Source: Flavobacterium sp. SUN052 (GTDB taxonomy: Bacteria > Bacteroidota > Bacteroidia > Flavobacteriales > Flavobacteriaceae). Taken from it: a DNA stretch of 64,000 bases. How positions within the stretch are numbered: position 1 is the stretch's first letter; the number at the start of each line of letters is the position of its first letter. Made by a program: the position numbers and the translations under genes. The notes below the pieces were generated by a model. The model was not told the DNA's origin. It was given only the letters and a program-made list of their open reading frames with translations, and searched no databases. This document shows positions 17,451 through 26,382 of this stretch, in pieces. The stretch covers positions 124,001-188,000 of the forward strand of contig NZ_JAPQNS010000003.1 of NCBI RefSeq assembly GCF_028867935.1. Direction: 5' to 3'.

Positions 17451-18383
17451 TTACAATGGAAACTTCAGTGTTTTTGTGATGTAGTCTTTACTGATCGATG
17501 CGCATTGAGCGGCCGTTTTATCTTTTTCGGGAACCCCATCAAGCTCGACAATACCCCAGCCTTTAAAATTGATGGTATCCAGCGCTTTAAAGACCGCTGG
17601 CACATTCACATTACCGCGGCCCAGTTCCACAAATTTATACGCCTTAGGATCGTTGGGCTTATCGGCGAGTGGCGACATGGTGTCCTTGAGGTGGAGAGCC
17701 GACAATATATCACGGTATTGAAGCACGGCTTTTTCGGGTTGCCCTCCGCCCTGACGATAGTGGGCAATGTCGAGCAGGAGCCGCATATATTTAGGGTTCA
17801 TCGTTTGTACAATCACCTCTACCTCTTCGGGCGTTTCTCCCAATTGGTTCATGTGGTTATGATACATCGCCTGAACACCCAAATCAGCCGTTTGCTGTCC
17901 GATTTTGTTCATCACCTCAGCCAATCTTTTCAGTTCTTCGGTAGAGGGTAAACGGTCTTTGGGGCGGGCACTGTTGGTGAGTTGGATCGATGATCCGCCG
18001 AGCGCTTTCACAAAACTAGCATGGGCCACATGCTGGTCGATAGTGCTCTGCTCCTTAGCAGGATCAATTTCGACGTTGCCGCTCGAAAACATGCAGAGTT
18101 GCAGCTTTGCTTCGTCGAGTAAGGCTTTCAACTCCGATGGCTTGGCACGGTAGGGGCCAAAAGCATTAGCTCGTAGTTGAATGCCTCGATAGCCAAGCGC
18201 CGAGATGTCTTTGATGGCTTGTGCATCGTTGCCGCCCCAGGTGATGGCCGAATAGCCAATCTGCAAACCAGATTTTTTGAGGGGGAGATGAGTCGTCAGC
18301 GGGTCGGCCCCGGCAGAGATTGCCAGAGCCGACAGGCCGAGCGACTGGAGGAACTGCCGTCTGTTCAGTACGGACTCCTTCAT
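17451..18383 (-). CDS. sugar phosphate isomerase/epimerase-like TIM barrel, Tat-exported
   Basis: A 310-residue xylose-isomerase-like TIM-barrel protein. The start at 18383 gives a twin-arginine signal (NRRQFLQSLGLSALAISAG); an in-frame ATG at 18431 would add 16 residues before it. Barrel motifs include LQIGYSAITWGG, GIQLRANAFG, YHNHMNQLGETPEEVEVIV and LLDIAHYRQGG, with metal-binding His/Glu/Asp residues as in the AP endonuclease 2 superfamily (HLKD at about 230). It is the first gene of the four-gene operon. In related systems such proteins hydrate or isomerise the keto-sugar glycal released by a DUF1080 lyase. Substrate specificity cannot be read from sequence. Confidence 0.82.
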   Translation of the reverse strand: MKESVLNRRQFLQSLGLSALAISAGADPLTTHLPLKKSGLQIGYSAITWGGNDAQAIKDISALGYRGIQLRANAFGPYRAKPSELKALLDEAKLQLCMFSSGNVEIDPAKEQSTIDQHVAHASFVKALGGSSIQLTNSARPKDRLPSTEELKRLAEVMNKIGQQTADLGVQAMYHNHMNQLGETPEEVEVIVQTMNPKYMRLLLDIAHYRQGGGQPEKAVLQYRDILSALHLKDTMSPLADKPNDPKAYKFVELGRGNVNVPAVFKALDTINFKGWGIVELDGVPEKDKTAAQCASISKDYITKTLKFPL

Positions 18384-18528
18384 GATGGATTCGGGAATAG
18401 TCAGTGTCGTTTTTGTGCTCAGAGGCACCACAGCGACAACTGCTGGGTTAAATGTATAGACTTTGTCAGAAAAAATGACATTAAAAAAAGCAGTAATGCT
18501 ACACTATCTACCGAACGGTATGGTTACT

Positions 18529-19335
18529 CTATCTTTTAACCGATTTATTCAGCTGACCTACAGACAATTTCAGCGGAAACACCAGTTTTCCCCGAACTTC
18601 AAGTGAATCACCGGGGTTCATGGTAACCCGACGCTCATCGTCGTTAAGCAGGAGCGTAAGGTTTCCGGCCTGCAATCCAATGCGGGTTCCTTCGGCTTGC
18701 TGACCTACCCAAAACTCAGTACCGGTGGCTTCAACGGTTACGTCGGAGGTATGCACTCGAAACGTGGTTGTTTTCGGGCGTCGAACAACCGAGAACCGGG
18801 CTTCGCCCTGAAGCCAGACAGCATGAGGGGTTTCGTCAACCCATTGCTGGGCAAATTCAAGCTGGCTATTCGGTTGCAAATGAGCCTGCGATCCATCTGG
18901 CAAACGTACTACCCGCCCTTCCGCACTGCCCGAGCGAATTGTTTTCAGATGTTCACTTTGGCTTATCCAAAACCCCCAGGCTACAAAAAGAAGCAAACCA
19001 AGGGCAGCCGCTACTGTTCGACCAAAATACCACCAGCCTACTACCGTTTTGACATTTGGTTGGAGGGGCCGAATTTCATCTAATTCCTGTAACGATACCC
19101 GAATACGTTGCCACACATTCGACATATCGTCGTGCGTTAACGCGCCGGGCATAGGTACCGAGCATTCGATCACTAAACGCCTGGCTTCGGCAATAACCGG
19201 TTGTTGGTAAGGATGTTGGCGGGTGAAATTTTGCCAGAACAAGTCAACTTCGTCATCTTCAGGATGTTGAATCCACCGCATAAACATATCGTCGAGGGCA
19301 AATTCCTCAGCGGCATATGTAGCGTATGGTTTCAT
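18529..19335 (-). CDS. FecR family anti-sigma factor (orphan)
   Basis: A 268-residue FecR-type transmembrane anti-sigma factor. The cytoplasmic N domain (about 1-95, acidic, FALDDMFMRWIQHPEDDE) is followed by one membrane helix (about 105-125) and a periplasmic FecR domain (SGSAEGRVVRLPDGSQAHLQPNSQLEFA). In Bacteroidota such proteins usually follow an ECF sigma gene and precede a SusC-type receptor. Here neither is adjacent: the upstream gene is an M16 peptidase and downstream is the sugar operon. The nearest sigma gene in the window is about 13 kb away beside crtI. It may answer to a distant sigma factor or have lost its partner. Confidence 0.85.
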   Translation of the reverse strand: MKPYATYAAEEFALDDMFMRWIQHPEDDEVDLFWQNFTRQHPYQQPVIAEARRLVIECSVPMPGALTHDDMSNVWQRIRVSLQELDEIRPLQPNVKTVVGWWYFGRTVAAALGLLLFVAWGFWISQSEHLKTIRSGSAEGRVVRLPDGSQAHLQPNSQLEFAQQWVDETPHAVWLQGEARFSVVRRPKTTTFRVHTSDVTVEATGTEFWVGQQAEGTRIGLQAGNLTLLLNDDERRVTMNPGDSLEVRGKLVFPLKLSVGQLNKSVKR

Positions 19336-19431
19336 GAAGTGGACGTTTGATGAATTGTTATTACGGGAGCAAAAGGTAAGGCTAACTCGGTTTCTACTTG
19401 CAGCGAAGTAATCTAAACGTTCAGTTAGCGA

Positions 19432-22299
19432 CTACTGCTTTCGCTCGGGCATCAGTACAAACCGGATCAGGTTTTTACCTGACAAATAGTTGTTGGCTGC
19501 TGCTTTTGTACTTTCAACCGTTACTTTATTTAATTGTTCAGCTTCACGAAGCACTTCGGCAGGATCATCCTGATTAAAATATTGATTCGTCAGGTAGCCA
19601 AGCCAGAAGTTATTATCCTTCAATTGGATCTCGGTTTCCCGGCGACTTTCGGCCTTAAACTTGTCAATATCCTTTTGATCGGCTCCTTTTTGACGGATTT
19701 CGTTGATGATATCGAGTGTCTTGCCAACGAGTTTATCCACGTTTTCGGGAGCGCAGCCAAAGCCGATTCGGAACGTGTAGCGTTGGGCTGGAAACTTGCT
19801 GTATGAACCGCTTGCCCCTGGTGTATAAACGCCCCCTTCTTCTTCACGTAGTTTTTCGGTCAGCTTAATCTCCAGAACTTCGGCTAAGGCGTCGATTTGG
19901 GTAGTGTTTTCGGGTTTCCAATCCAGATCGCCACTGAACACCAGCTGCACAGTTGCCCGTGCTTCAAGACCTTTATAAACTGTCTTGCTGATCTGTCCCG
20001 CCGGGATCCGAATACCCAGATCACGAAAATTCTCTTTCGCGGTAGAAGGATTGCCCGGCAGACCACCAATGTATTTTTCAACTAGTGGTTTGAGCGTTTT
20101 GGGATCTATATTACCTACAAACAGAAACGTAAAATCACCCGCATTAGCAAAGCGCTCGCTATAAATTTGTCCGGCCCGGTCAAGATTAATCTGGTCAAGA
20201 TCAGTAGGGCGGAGAGGTTGTCGGCGCGGGTTATTTTGGCCAAGAGTCACGGCAATAGTATCCTGAAATACTTTTTGGGGCGTGGGTGTAGTCAACTGAT
20301 TTTGCAACAAACTCTGCTGATTCGACAGGAAACCCTGAACTACATCGGCATCCTTACGTGGCTGGGTAAAGTAGCTGTAAAGGAGCTGCATAGCCGTTTC
20401 CAAGTCTTTAGGGGCAGTACTACCGCCTATTCCCTCGTTAATTTCGCTGATATAGGGCCCCACACTCAATGACTTACCCGCCAAGAACTTACCCAGTTGA
20501 ATCTGATTGAACTCACCCGTTCCACCCTGACTAATGAGTGTTGATGCGAACCGGGCCGTCATATAATCTTTCATGTCATAAAGCGACGTACCTCCGTAGC
20601 TGATAGCCGAAAAGAGTATCTGATCGTTTTTGAAATCAGTGGGTTTCAGCACAACGCGAGCGCCGTTGGCCAGTGTCCATTCGGTGATACCAACCTCTGC
20701 CACTTTAGATTCTTTTACAACGGACTTTGGGCTTGGTGTAGTGGCCAGCAGGGGCTTATTAATTGTTTGATCTACGTAGGCTGTCAGGTCTTTACCGGCA
20801 TTGTCGATATAGCTGATTACCTGATCTACGCTGGGTAGCTTAGCCTTGTCCTTTTCGGGAGCCATGATAATCACCGCCCGATTTTCATTACGGATAAACT
20901 GACCCGCCAGTTGATTTACTTCTGACAGTTGAATACCATCAAGGTTTTTTGTGACAAAATCGTAATAAAACGGGATACCTGTGGCAGGGTCACCATCTAG
21001 AAAATACTGCACATATTGCCCTACCAGCGATGAGGATCGGGTTTTGTCCCGTTCGCGATACGCCTGCTCCACTCCCGTTTTCAATTCTTGTTTGGCGCGG
21101 GACAGTTCGGTAGCCGTAAAGCCAAAACGCTGGGCGCGAGCGTTTTCATCGAGCACGGCGCGAATGGCGCCTTCTACATTAGTCGCATCTTTCGGAACTG
21201 CCACTGAAGAAAAGGCGTCCAGATTTCCCAGAAAACTGCCGTAGTTACTGGTTCCGAACACGAAAGGCGGGTTCGCTTTTTGGGTCAATTCCTGAATCCG
21301 GTTGCCCAGCATAGCGTTGAATAAGCTACGCTGCAACCCTCCGCGCAAATCGCTTAAAGTACGCTCTTTAATTTCAGGGCGTTTATAGATCACCTGCACA
21401 ACGGTATTGGGCTGTTCGGGGTCGGTAACGATAACGACTTTGGTATCCTTATGGGCATCGATACCGTATTCCTGACGAGGCTTGGGCGCAGAAACAGCAG
21501 GGATCCGCCCGAATTTTTCGCGGATCATCGCTTCAACCTGCTTCACATCGAAATCGCCTACGGCCACAACCGCCATCAGATCAGGGCGGTACCAGTCTTT
21601 ATAAAACTGCCGGAGTAGGGCAGGCTTGAACGTCTGAATAATGCTGTCTTTCCCAATAGGCAGACGGCTGGCAAAACGAGAGTTGTTCAGAATGAGTGGA
21701 AAATACTTGTCGCGCATCCGCTGTTGAGCGCCACGGCCTAAACGAGCTTCTTCCAGAATAACTCCGCGCTCTTTTTCTATTTCGGCCGAATCAAGCAGGG
21801 CATTATGCGCCCAGTCTTCCAGGATTTGAAAAGACCGCTCGAACAGGCGTGCCGAATCTGTTGGAACAGGTAGTTGGTAAACGGTCTCGTCGAAGCTGGT
21901 ATAGGCGTTCAAATCGGCGCCGAACCGCACTCCCGAGGTCTGTAGAAAGTTAACGAGTTCGTTTTTTGGAAAGTTTTTGGTGCCGTTAAAGGCCATATGC
22001 TCCATGAAGTGAGCCAGACCCTGTTGAGCATCTGTTTCCAGCACTGACCCCGCCCGGATCACCAGTCGTAACTCCGCCCGATTTTTGGGCTCCGCATTTT
22101 TACGAATGAAGTACGTCAGGCCATTGGGTAGCTTACCAATTTTTACCGTCGGGTCAACCGGAATCGGACTGTTCAGATCGCTTGATACACCTTTTAATGG
22201 CTGGGGTGGCGCTTTCTTGATATTGGCTTTGTGAACTGGCTGGGCCAACAATAGCGATGAGCCGAGCAAGAGCCCAGCTATATATACGTACCGAAGCAT
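19432..22299 (-). CDS. M16 family zinc metallopeptidase
   Basis: A 955-residue exported pitrilysin-type peptidase with a signal peptide (MLRYVYIAGLLLGSSLLLAQ). The zinc-binding HxxEH motif is H97-x-x-E100-H101 (AHFMEHMAFNG), and the distal glutamate lies in the EKERGVILEE region about 75 residues later. Two M16 half-domains (about 50-480 and 520-950) form the clam-shell chamber of these enzymes in one chain. It degrades peptides in the periplasm or at the outer membrane. No partner inactive M16 subunit is encoded next to it, which agrees with the single-chain double-domain form. Confidence 0.92.
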   Translation of the reverse strand: MLRYVYIAGLLLGSSLLLAQPVHKANIKKAPPQPLKGVSSDLNSPIPVDPTVKIGKLPNGLTYFIRKNAEPKNRAELRLVIRAGSVLETDAQQGLAHFMEHMAFNGTKNFPKNELVNFLQTSGVRFGADLNAYTSFDETVYQLPVPTDSARLFERSFQILEDWAHNALLDSAEIEKERGVILEEARLGRGAQQRMRDKYFPLILNNSRFASRLPIGKDSIIQTFKPALLRQFYKDWYRPDLMAVVAVGDFDVKQVEAMIREKFGRIPAVSAPKPRQEYGIDAHKDTKVVIVTDPEQPNTVVQVIYKRPEIKERTLSDLRGGLQRSLFNAMLGNRIQELTQKANPPFVFGTSNYGSFLGNLDAFSSVAVPKDATNVEGAIRAVLDENARAQRFGFTATELSRAKQELKTGVEQAYRERDKTRSSSLVGQYVQYFLDGDPATGIPFYYDFVTKNLDGIQLSEVNQLAGQFIRNENRAVIIMAPEKDKAKLPSVDQVISYIDNAGKDLTAYVDQTINKPLLATTPSPKSVVKESKVAEVGITEWTLANGARVVLKPTDFKNDQILFSAISYGGTSLYDMKDYMTARFASTLISQGGTGEFNQIQLGKFLAGKSLSVGPYISEINEGIGGSTAPKDLETAMQLLYSYFTQPRKDADVVQGFLSNQQSLLQNQLTTPTPQKVFQDTIAVTLGQNNPRRQPLRPTDLDQINLDRAGQIYSERFANAGDFTFLFVGNIDPKTLKPLVEKYIGGLPGNPSTAKENFRDLGIRIPAGQISKTVYKGLEARATVQLVFSGDLDWKPENTTQIDALAEVLEIKLTEKLREEEGGVYTPGASGSYSKFPAQRYTFRIGFGCAPENVDKLVGKTLDIINEIRQKGADQKDIDKFKAESRRETEIQLKDNNFWLGYLTNQYFNQDDPAEVLREAEQLNKVTVESTKAAANNYLSGKNLIRFVLMPERKQ

Positions 22300-22332
22300 A
22301 CGGTCGTGAAGGAAGTTTGTTAGAATAAAAGT

Positions 22333-22358
22333 AGCCGCATCAATAGCTCGATGCGGCT
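22333..22358 (-). terminator. terminator of pyrF
   Basis: Arms AGCCGCATC / GATGCGGCT form a 9-bp stem with an 8-nt loop. On the minus strand it lies 41 bp after the pyrF stop and is followed by ACTTTTATT. Confidence 0.65.
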
Positions 22359-22398
22359 TGAACTAATTAACGTACGAGAACGAGGAATCGTTTAATGC

Positions 22399-23211
22399 TC
22401 AGAGGTATGTTGCCATTTCCTGTTGCAGAATACGCGCTTCTTCGGCAGCCCGATGGGCGAAGTCTATCCCATTCGATGCATACAGAATACTTCGGGAGGC
22501 ATTGACTAACAGTCCACTGCCTGCATTCAGGCCAACGCGTGACACCTCTGCTAACGAGCCACCCTGCGCCCCCACGCCCGGAACGAGCAGAAAATGATGG
22601 GGAGCAATTTCGCGGATACGAGATAACTGATCAGCCTGTGTTGCACCAACAACAAACATTAGCTGGTCGGGCGTAGCCCAGGTTTGCGCCGTTTCCATTA
22701 CAACCTCAAACAGTTCCTGTTCGCCAACTGGCTGGCGTTGAAAATCAGCACTTCCAGAATTAGACGTTAATGCCAGCAGAATAACCCATTTGCCCGGATA
22801 ATCCAGAAAAGGCATTACTGAATCATGGCCCATGTAGGGAGCCACCGTCACGGCATCGAAGTTTAAACCAGCCGCCGACGGATCGAAAAATGTTCGGGCA
22901 TATAGCCCTGATGTATTTCCAATGTCACCCCGTTTGGCATCAGCAATGGTAAAACAGTCATTGGGAATATAGTCGAGTGTTTTTTGCAGGCTTTCCCAAC
23001 CACGAGGGCCCATAGCTTCGTAAAAGGCAATATTGGGTTTATACGCCACGGCGTACTCGGCAGTTGCATCGATAATTGCCCGGTTGAACGCAAAAACCGG
23101 ATCGGGCTCTGTAAGTAGGTGAGCGGGAAGTTTACGAATGTCTGTGTCTAAACCTACGCACAGATAAGATCGTTTTCGGCGGATAAGCTCTGAAAGGTCG
23201 GCGGCAGTCAT
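22399..23211 (-). CDS. pyrF: orotidine-5'-phosphate decarboxylase (type 2)
   Basis: Decarboxylates OMP to UMP, the last step of pyrimidine synthesis, in the cytoplasm. This 270-residue protein is the longer type 2 form (about 260-310 residues). It has the N-terminal [14 protein letters not shown], the catalytic lysine segment [15 protein letters not shown], and the phosphate-binding [11 protein letters not shown] and [12 protein letters not shown]. It has its own promoter-like element at 23240-23247 and a hairpin terminator, so it is probably transcribed alone. It is divergent from rfbC. Confidence 0.95.
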   Translation of the reverse strand: MTAADLSELIRRKRSYLCVGLDTDIRKLPAHLLTEPDPVFAFNRAIIDATAEYAVAYKPNIAFYEAMGPRGWESLQKTLDYIPNDCFTIADAKRGDIGNTSGLYARTFFDPSAAGLNFDAVTVAPYMGHDSVMPFLDYPGKWVILLALTSNSGSADFQRQPVGEQELFEVVMETAQTWATPDQLMFVVGATQADQLSRIREIAPHHFLLVPGVGAQGGSLAEVSRVGLNAGSGLLVNASRSILYASNGIDFAHRAAEEARILQQEMATYL

Positions 23212-23239
23212 GCAACGAATTCACTAAAAGTCAGGTCGT

Positions 23240-23247
23240 CAAAGGTA
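23240..23247 (-). promoter_or_regulatory. promoter -7 element of pyrF
   Basis: On the minus strand TACCTTTG matches TAnnTTTG, 28 bp before the pyrF start. No clear TTG element is visible at the usual distance. Confidence 0.45.
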
Positions 23248-23268
23248 CGAACTACGGACGGGCTTTCG

Positions 23269-23276
23269 TAGCTTTG
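23269..23276 (+). promoter_or_regulatory. promoter -7 element of rfbC
   Basis: TAGCTTTG matches TAnnTTTG and lies 35 bp before the rfbC start. It sits 21 bp from the oppositely directed pyrF element, forming a compact divergent promoter. Confidence 0.45.
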
Positions 23277-23311
23277 TAGCAATTACCGGATTTACATCTA
23301 ATTAGATCATT

Positions 23312-23857
23312 ATGCAGGTCCGCCAAACGTCGATTGAGGGGCTAATTGAGTTGATTCCGCGCGTATTTGAAGACGAACGCGGCCATTTTTTAGAAACCTA
23401 TAATAAGCCGCTTTTCGAAAAGCTTGGTCTGCCGATGGATTTCGTGCAGGACAACCAGTCGTTTTCAGTGAAAGGGGTTTTGCGGGGACTACATTTTCAG
23501 AATGAGCCTTACGCTCAGGGCAAACTGGTGCGTGTAATCACTGGTCAGGTACTCGATATCGCCGTTGATATTCGCGAGGACTCGCCAACGTTCGGCCAAT
23601 ACGAAACGTTCTTGTTAGATGCCAAGCTTTGTAACATGGCCTGGATTCCCGCCGGGTTCGCACACGGGTTTGTAGCCCTTGAAGAAAGCATATTTAGCTA
23701 CAAGTGTACTAATGTGTATAACAAACAGGCGGAAGGTGGTATTATTTGGAACGATCCAGACATAAATATCGACTGGGGAGTCAGTAATCCACTTGTGTCT
23801 GAAAAGGATTTAGTATTGCCTTCACTTCGGGCATTGTTTCCACATGTGATGGTTTGA
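23312..23857 (+). CDS. rfbC: dTDP-4-dehydrorhamnose 3,5-epimerase
   Basis: Cytoplasmic epimerase of dTDP-L-rhamnose synthesis. The 181-residue cupin protein shows the family signatures FEDERGHFLETY, FVQDNQSFSVKGVLRGLHFQ with the catalytic histidine, KLVRVITGQVLDIAVDIR, and WIPAGFAHGFVAL followed by YKCTNVYNKQAEGGIIWNDPDINIDW. The other rfb genes (A, B, D) are not adjacent. The product would feed the rhamnosyltransferase-like enzymes in the glycan locus at 60-64 kb. A terminator follows, so it is probably monocistronic. Confidence 0.95.
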   Translation: MQVRQTSIEGLIELIPRVFEDERGHFLETYNKPLFEKLGLPMDFVQDNQSFSVKGVLRGLHFQNEPYAQGKLVRVITGQVLDIAVDIREDSPTFGQYETFLLDAKLCNMAWIPAGFAHGFVALEESIFSYKCTNVYNKQAEGGIIWNDPDINIDWGVSNPLVSEKDLVLPSLRALFPHVMV

Positions 23858-23880
23858 GAGAAATAACGTATGTTCATAAA

Positions 23881-23910
23881 AAAAGCAGATCCCAAGGGTC
23901 TGCTTTTTTT
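23881..23910 (+). terminator. Rho-independent terminator of rfbC
   Basis: A stem AGCAGATCCC / GGGTCTGCT (one bulge) is followed by seven T residues, 24 bp after the rfbC stop. Confidence 0.85.
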
Positions 23911-23999
23911 GTTCTGGCATAGTTCGTGATTCTTGAGCGGGAAGACACACCTTAAAAAGGTGAGATCTGCTATTCAAATCCGCGGCTTTTATTTCACGA

Positions 24000-24749
24000 A
24001 TGCCTATGTCGTTTTCTTTCCTAACGCGCTCCAGAAGGGCTGCTCAGCGGTCAAGTTCACCCTCTGTGAATATCACAGATATGCATTGCCATATTCTGCC
24101 TGGTTTGGGTGGAGGCCCTGACACCCTTGAACAAAGTATGAAATTAGCCCGCCAGCTGCATCGGCTTGGTTTTCGGCGAATAGTAGCGACTCCCCACATT
24201 ATGAACGGGTTTTACACTGCATCGCCTGAACAGGTAAGGACAGCTGTAAATCTGTTGCAACGCGCTCTTTTAGATGAGGGGGTGTCCTTGTTTATAGACA
24301 CAGCAGCTCAGTATTACATTGATGATGGTCTGCTTAACTTGCTGGATGCCCGTAGCGAAGTACTACCATTTGGCACTTACATCGACGCTCCTCGCTCATT
24401 GATTTTAATCGAAACATCGCTGATCAGCTTTCCCGATATTTGGTATGATGTTACAGACATGCTTAACTCACGTGGCTTAATGCCTGTGCTAGCGCATCCC
24501 GAACGGTATGTTTATCTACAGCATAACAGAGACTGGATTCGGCTGTTACGCAACCGGGGAACATTATTCAAGATTGATATGGCATCGCTGACAGGCCGAT
24601 ATGGCCAGGGAGCCCGCCAAATGGCCGAGTGGCTAATTGAGCAGGGGCATGTTTCGTTTATTGGCACTGAGATGAGTAACGAACAGCATTTGCGCGTGTT
24701 CCGGGAGGCTCTTGCGTCGCCGTATGGTCAGCGGTTAAGGAGGGGATAA
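24000..24749 (+). CDS. CpsB/YwqE-like tyrosine phosphatase (PHP fold) with altered metal ligands
   Basis: A 249-residue PHP-fold protein of the CpsB/YwqE/Wzb-like family, which dephosphorylates the tyrosine kinase controlling capsule or EPS chain length. Retained signatures are DMHCHILPG (HxH), ATPHIMNGFY, LIETSLISF, VLAHPERYVY and SLTGRYG. Several positions that bind the metal cluster in CpsB differ. DDG after the HxH motif reads GGG, the AEYY glutamate is Gln (AAQYY), and the final GTDxHx motif reads GTEMSN, so both Asp and His are replaced. The fold seems intact, so it may be a weakened phosphatase or a regulatory pseudo-enzyme. The gene has a 20-residue basic leader before the first motif. 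It lies downstream of rfbC. Confidence 0.75.
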   Translation: MPMSFSFLTRSRRAAQRSSSPSVNITDMHCHILPGLGGGPDTLEQSMKLARQLHRLGFRRIVATPHIMNGFYTASPEQVRTAVNLLQRALLDEGVSLFIDTAAQYYIDDGLLNLLDARSEVLPFGTYIDAPRSLILIETSLISFPDIWYDVTDMLNSRGLMPVLAHPERYVYLQHNRDWIRLLRNRGTLFKIDMASLTGRYGQGARQMAEWLIEQGHVSFIGTEMSNEQHLRVFREALASPYGQRLRRG

Positions 24750-24751
24750 TT

Positions 24752-25432
24752 CTACTTTTCAAACATTTCCTCGACCACTTTTCGGCCTACTTTCCGGGCC
24801 GAAAGTGGGTTTTGACCCGTAACCATGCGTTCGTCTACCTCAATGTGGGGCATAAAAGGGATAAGCCCTTTGCTATAAACGGCGTGTTTCTTTTTCAACT
24901 CATCTTCCAGTAGAAAAGGTACTTCCTCCGTTAGCCGGATCAACTTTTCTTCCATATTCGAGAAGCCCGTGATTTGCTTGTCGTGGATGAGTTGGGTACC
25001 ATCAGATAGCTGCACATTGAGAAGACCGCTCACGCCGTGGCACACAGCGGCTACCATTCCGTTGTTTTCGTAAACCCGCCGGGTAATCTCCTGCAATTTA
25101 GTGTTGCCGGGGAAATCCCACATGGTGCCGTGTCCGCCGGTCAGGTATAGCAACTGGTATTGCTCCGGAACTATGTCATCCAACTTGAGTGAGTGATCCA
25201 GCTTCTGTCGAATGGCCGGATTATGATACCACTTTTCGTTTGTATTGTCGCGCCGGTCGAGACTTCGTTCATCAATCGGTATAGGTCCGCCGTTGGGACT
25301 GGCAACATCTATTGTGAAGTTTCGATCCGAAATTTCGTCATAAAAATGAGTAAACTCACTGAGCCACAGCCCCGTTTTGTTTGGTTTGCTGGGGTAATCA
25401 GAATGATTGGTGCAAATTATAAGCGCCTTCAT
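24752..25432 (-). CDS. DJ-1/PfpI family protein (Hsp31/glyoxalase III-like)
   Basis: A 226-residue class I glutamine amidotransferase-like protein. The nucleophile elbow AAVCHGVSGLL carries the cysteine, and the preceding YLTGGHGTMWDFPGN and N-terminal EFTHFYDEISDRNFTIDVASPNGG match the Hsp31/YDR533c glyoxalase III subgroup. Such proteins detoxify methylglyoxal or act as chaperones in the cytoplasm. I place the start at 25432 (MKALIICTNHSDYPS) because the first beta strand starts there; the frame is open to 25471. It ends 2 bp from the convergent phosphatase gene. It follows proC by 73 bp on the same strand. Confidence 0.85.
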   Translation of the reverse strand: MKALIICTNHSDYPSKPNKTGLWLSEFTHFYDEISDRNFTIDVASPNGGPIPIDERSLDRRDNTNEKWYHNPAIRQKLDHSLKLDDIVPEQYQLLYLTGGHGTMWDFPGNTKLQEITRRVYENNGMVAAVCHGVSGLLNVQLSDGTQLIHDKQITGFSNMEEKLIRLTEEVPFLLEDELKKKHAVYSKGLIPFMPHIEVDERMVTGQNPLSARKVGRKVVEEMFEK

Positions 25433-25505
25433 AAGTAGAGGAAAGACAGCTTTTGCTGCCACAAGGGGCAATCTACTAGATCAACTCTCAGAATCCAACC
25501 TATGG

Positions 25506-26309
25506 CTATCCATTCGATAGTTCCTGAGCACGGACTTGTGCCGCCCGGATACCAGCTACCAGCGTATCGGACAGGGACCCTGCCTCAAACTGTCGGAGGG
25601 CTGCTTCAGTGGTACCCCCTTTAGAGGCTACTGCTTTAATCAGGTCGTCCAATGATTTGTCAGCATTATTAATCAGGTGGAACGAGCCAAGCATGGTTTG
25701 TTTCACCAATAAAGTGGCTACGCCTTCGTCGAAACCCATCTGCCGACCTGCCTCTACCATTGCCTTCACAACGTAATAAAAGTAAGCGGGTCCGCTACCA
25801 CTTAAAGCGGTCACGGCATCGAGCATTGCTTCGTCTTCCAGAAAGATAGACCGGCCTGTGGCGTTGATTAGGTTTTCAACCCGGCGTAAGTTATTCAAGT
25901 CTACCTCTTTGGCGGCTGTGAAACCCGTAATACCCATACCCAGCATGGCAGGTGTATTAGGCATTGCCCGAATGACAAGCGAGTGGTTAAGCCGTTGCTG
26001 TATCTGGCTCATCGGAATCCCCGCCATTATAGACAACACCACTTGATTGGGCTGAATAACAGCCGCCAGGGCCTCGCAGACACCCGCGAAATCCTGCGGT
26101 TTTACCGATAAAATAACGAGATCGTATTCCGATACCCGTGGGCCAATGGTGTCAACGACTACGCCCGCTTTTTCGGCGGTGAGCGCTGCCGACCGTTCGG
26201 TGCTCTTTTCGATCAGAAGCAGATCGTCTTTTTTTACCAAATCATATTGCAGAAACGACTTGGCAAAGGCCATGCCCATGTTTCCACAACCAACAATAGC
26301 AATTTTCAT
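25506..26309 (-). CDS. proC: pyrroline-5-carboxylate reductase
   Basis: Final step of proline synthesis: reduces 1-pyrroline-5-carboxylate with NAD(P)H. The 267 residues show the N-terminal Rossmann motif IAIVGCGNMGMAFAKSF, then LVILSVKPQDF, VIRAMPNTPAMLGMG, and the C-terminal dimer signature ALSGSGPAYFYYVVKAMVEAGRQMG ... VASKGGTTEAALRQFE. The length is normal. The gene follows the TlpA-like gene after a long inverted repeat, so it may be partly uncoupled from the upstream transcript. Confidence 0.96.
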   Translation of the reverse strand: MKIAIVGCGNMGMAFAKSFLQYDLVKKDDLLLIEKSTERSAALTAEKAGVVVDTIGPRVSEYDLVILSVKPQDFAGVCEALAAVIQPNQVVLSIMAGIPMSQIQQRLNHSLVIRAMPNTPAMLGMGITGFTAAKEVDLNNLRRVENLINATGRSIFLEDEAMLDAVTALSGSGPAYFYYVVKAMVEAGRQMGFDEGVATLLVKQTMLGSFHLINNADKSLDDLIKAVASKGGTTEAALRQFEAGSLSDTLVAGIRAAQVRAQELSNG

Positions 26310-26324
26310 TTGAATGGAGGAGTG

Positions 26325-26382
26325 AGGAGTGGGGAGTTGCTAACGCGTGAATAGGCTGGCGCGTCAGCAACTCCCCACTCCT
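26325..26382. repeat. long inverted repeat between tlpA-like gene and proC
   Basis: 23-nt arms (26325-26347 and 26360-26382) match at 22 of 23 positions, with a 12-nt loop. The arm next to the upstream gene abuts its stop codon. It could terminate the upstream message or shape the mRNA; it lacks a U-tract. Confidence 0.7.

Noticed and set aside
17448..17951. 167-codon plus-strand frame
   Set aside because: Antisense to the TIM-barrel isomerase gene and lacking any recognisable protein pattern.
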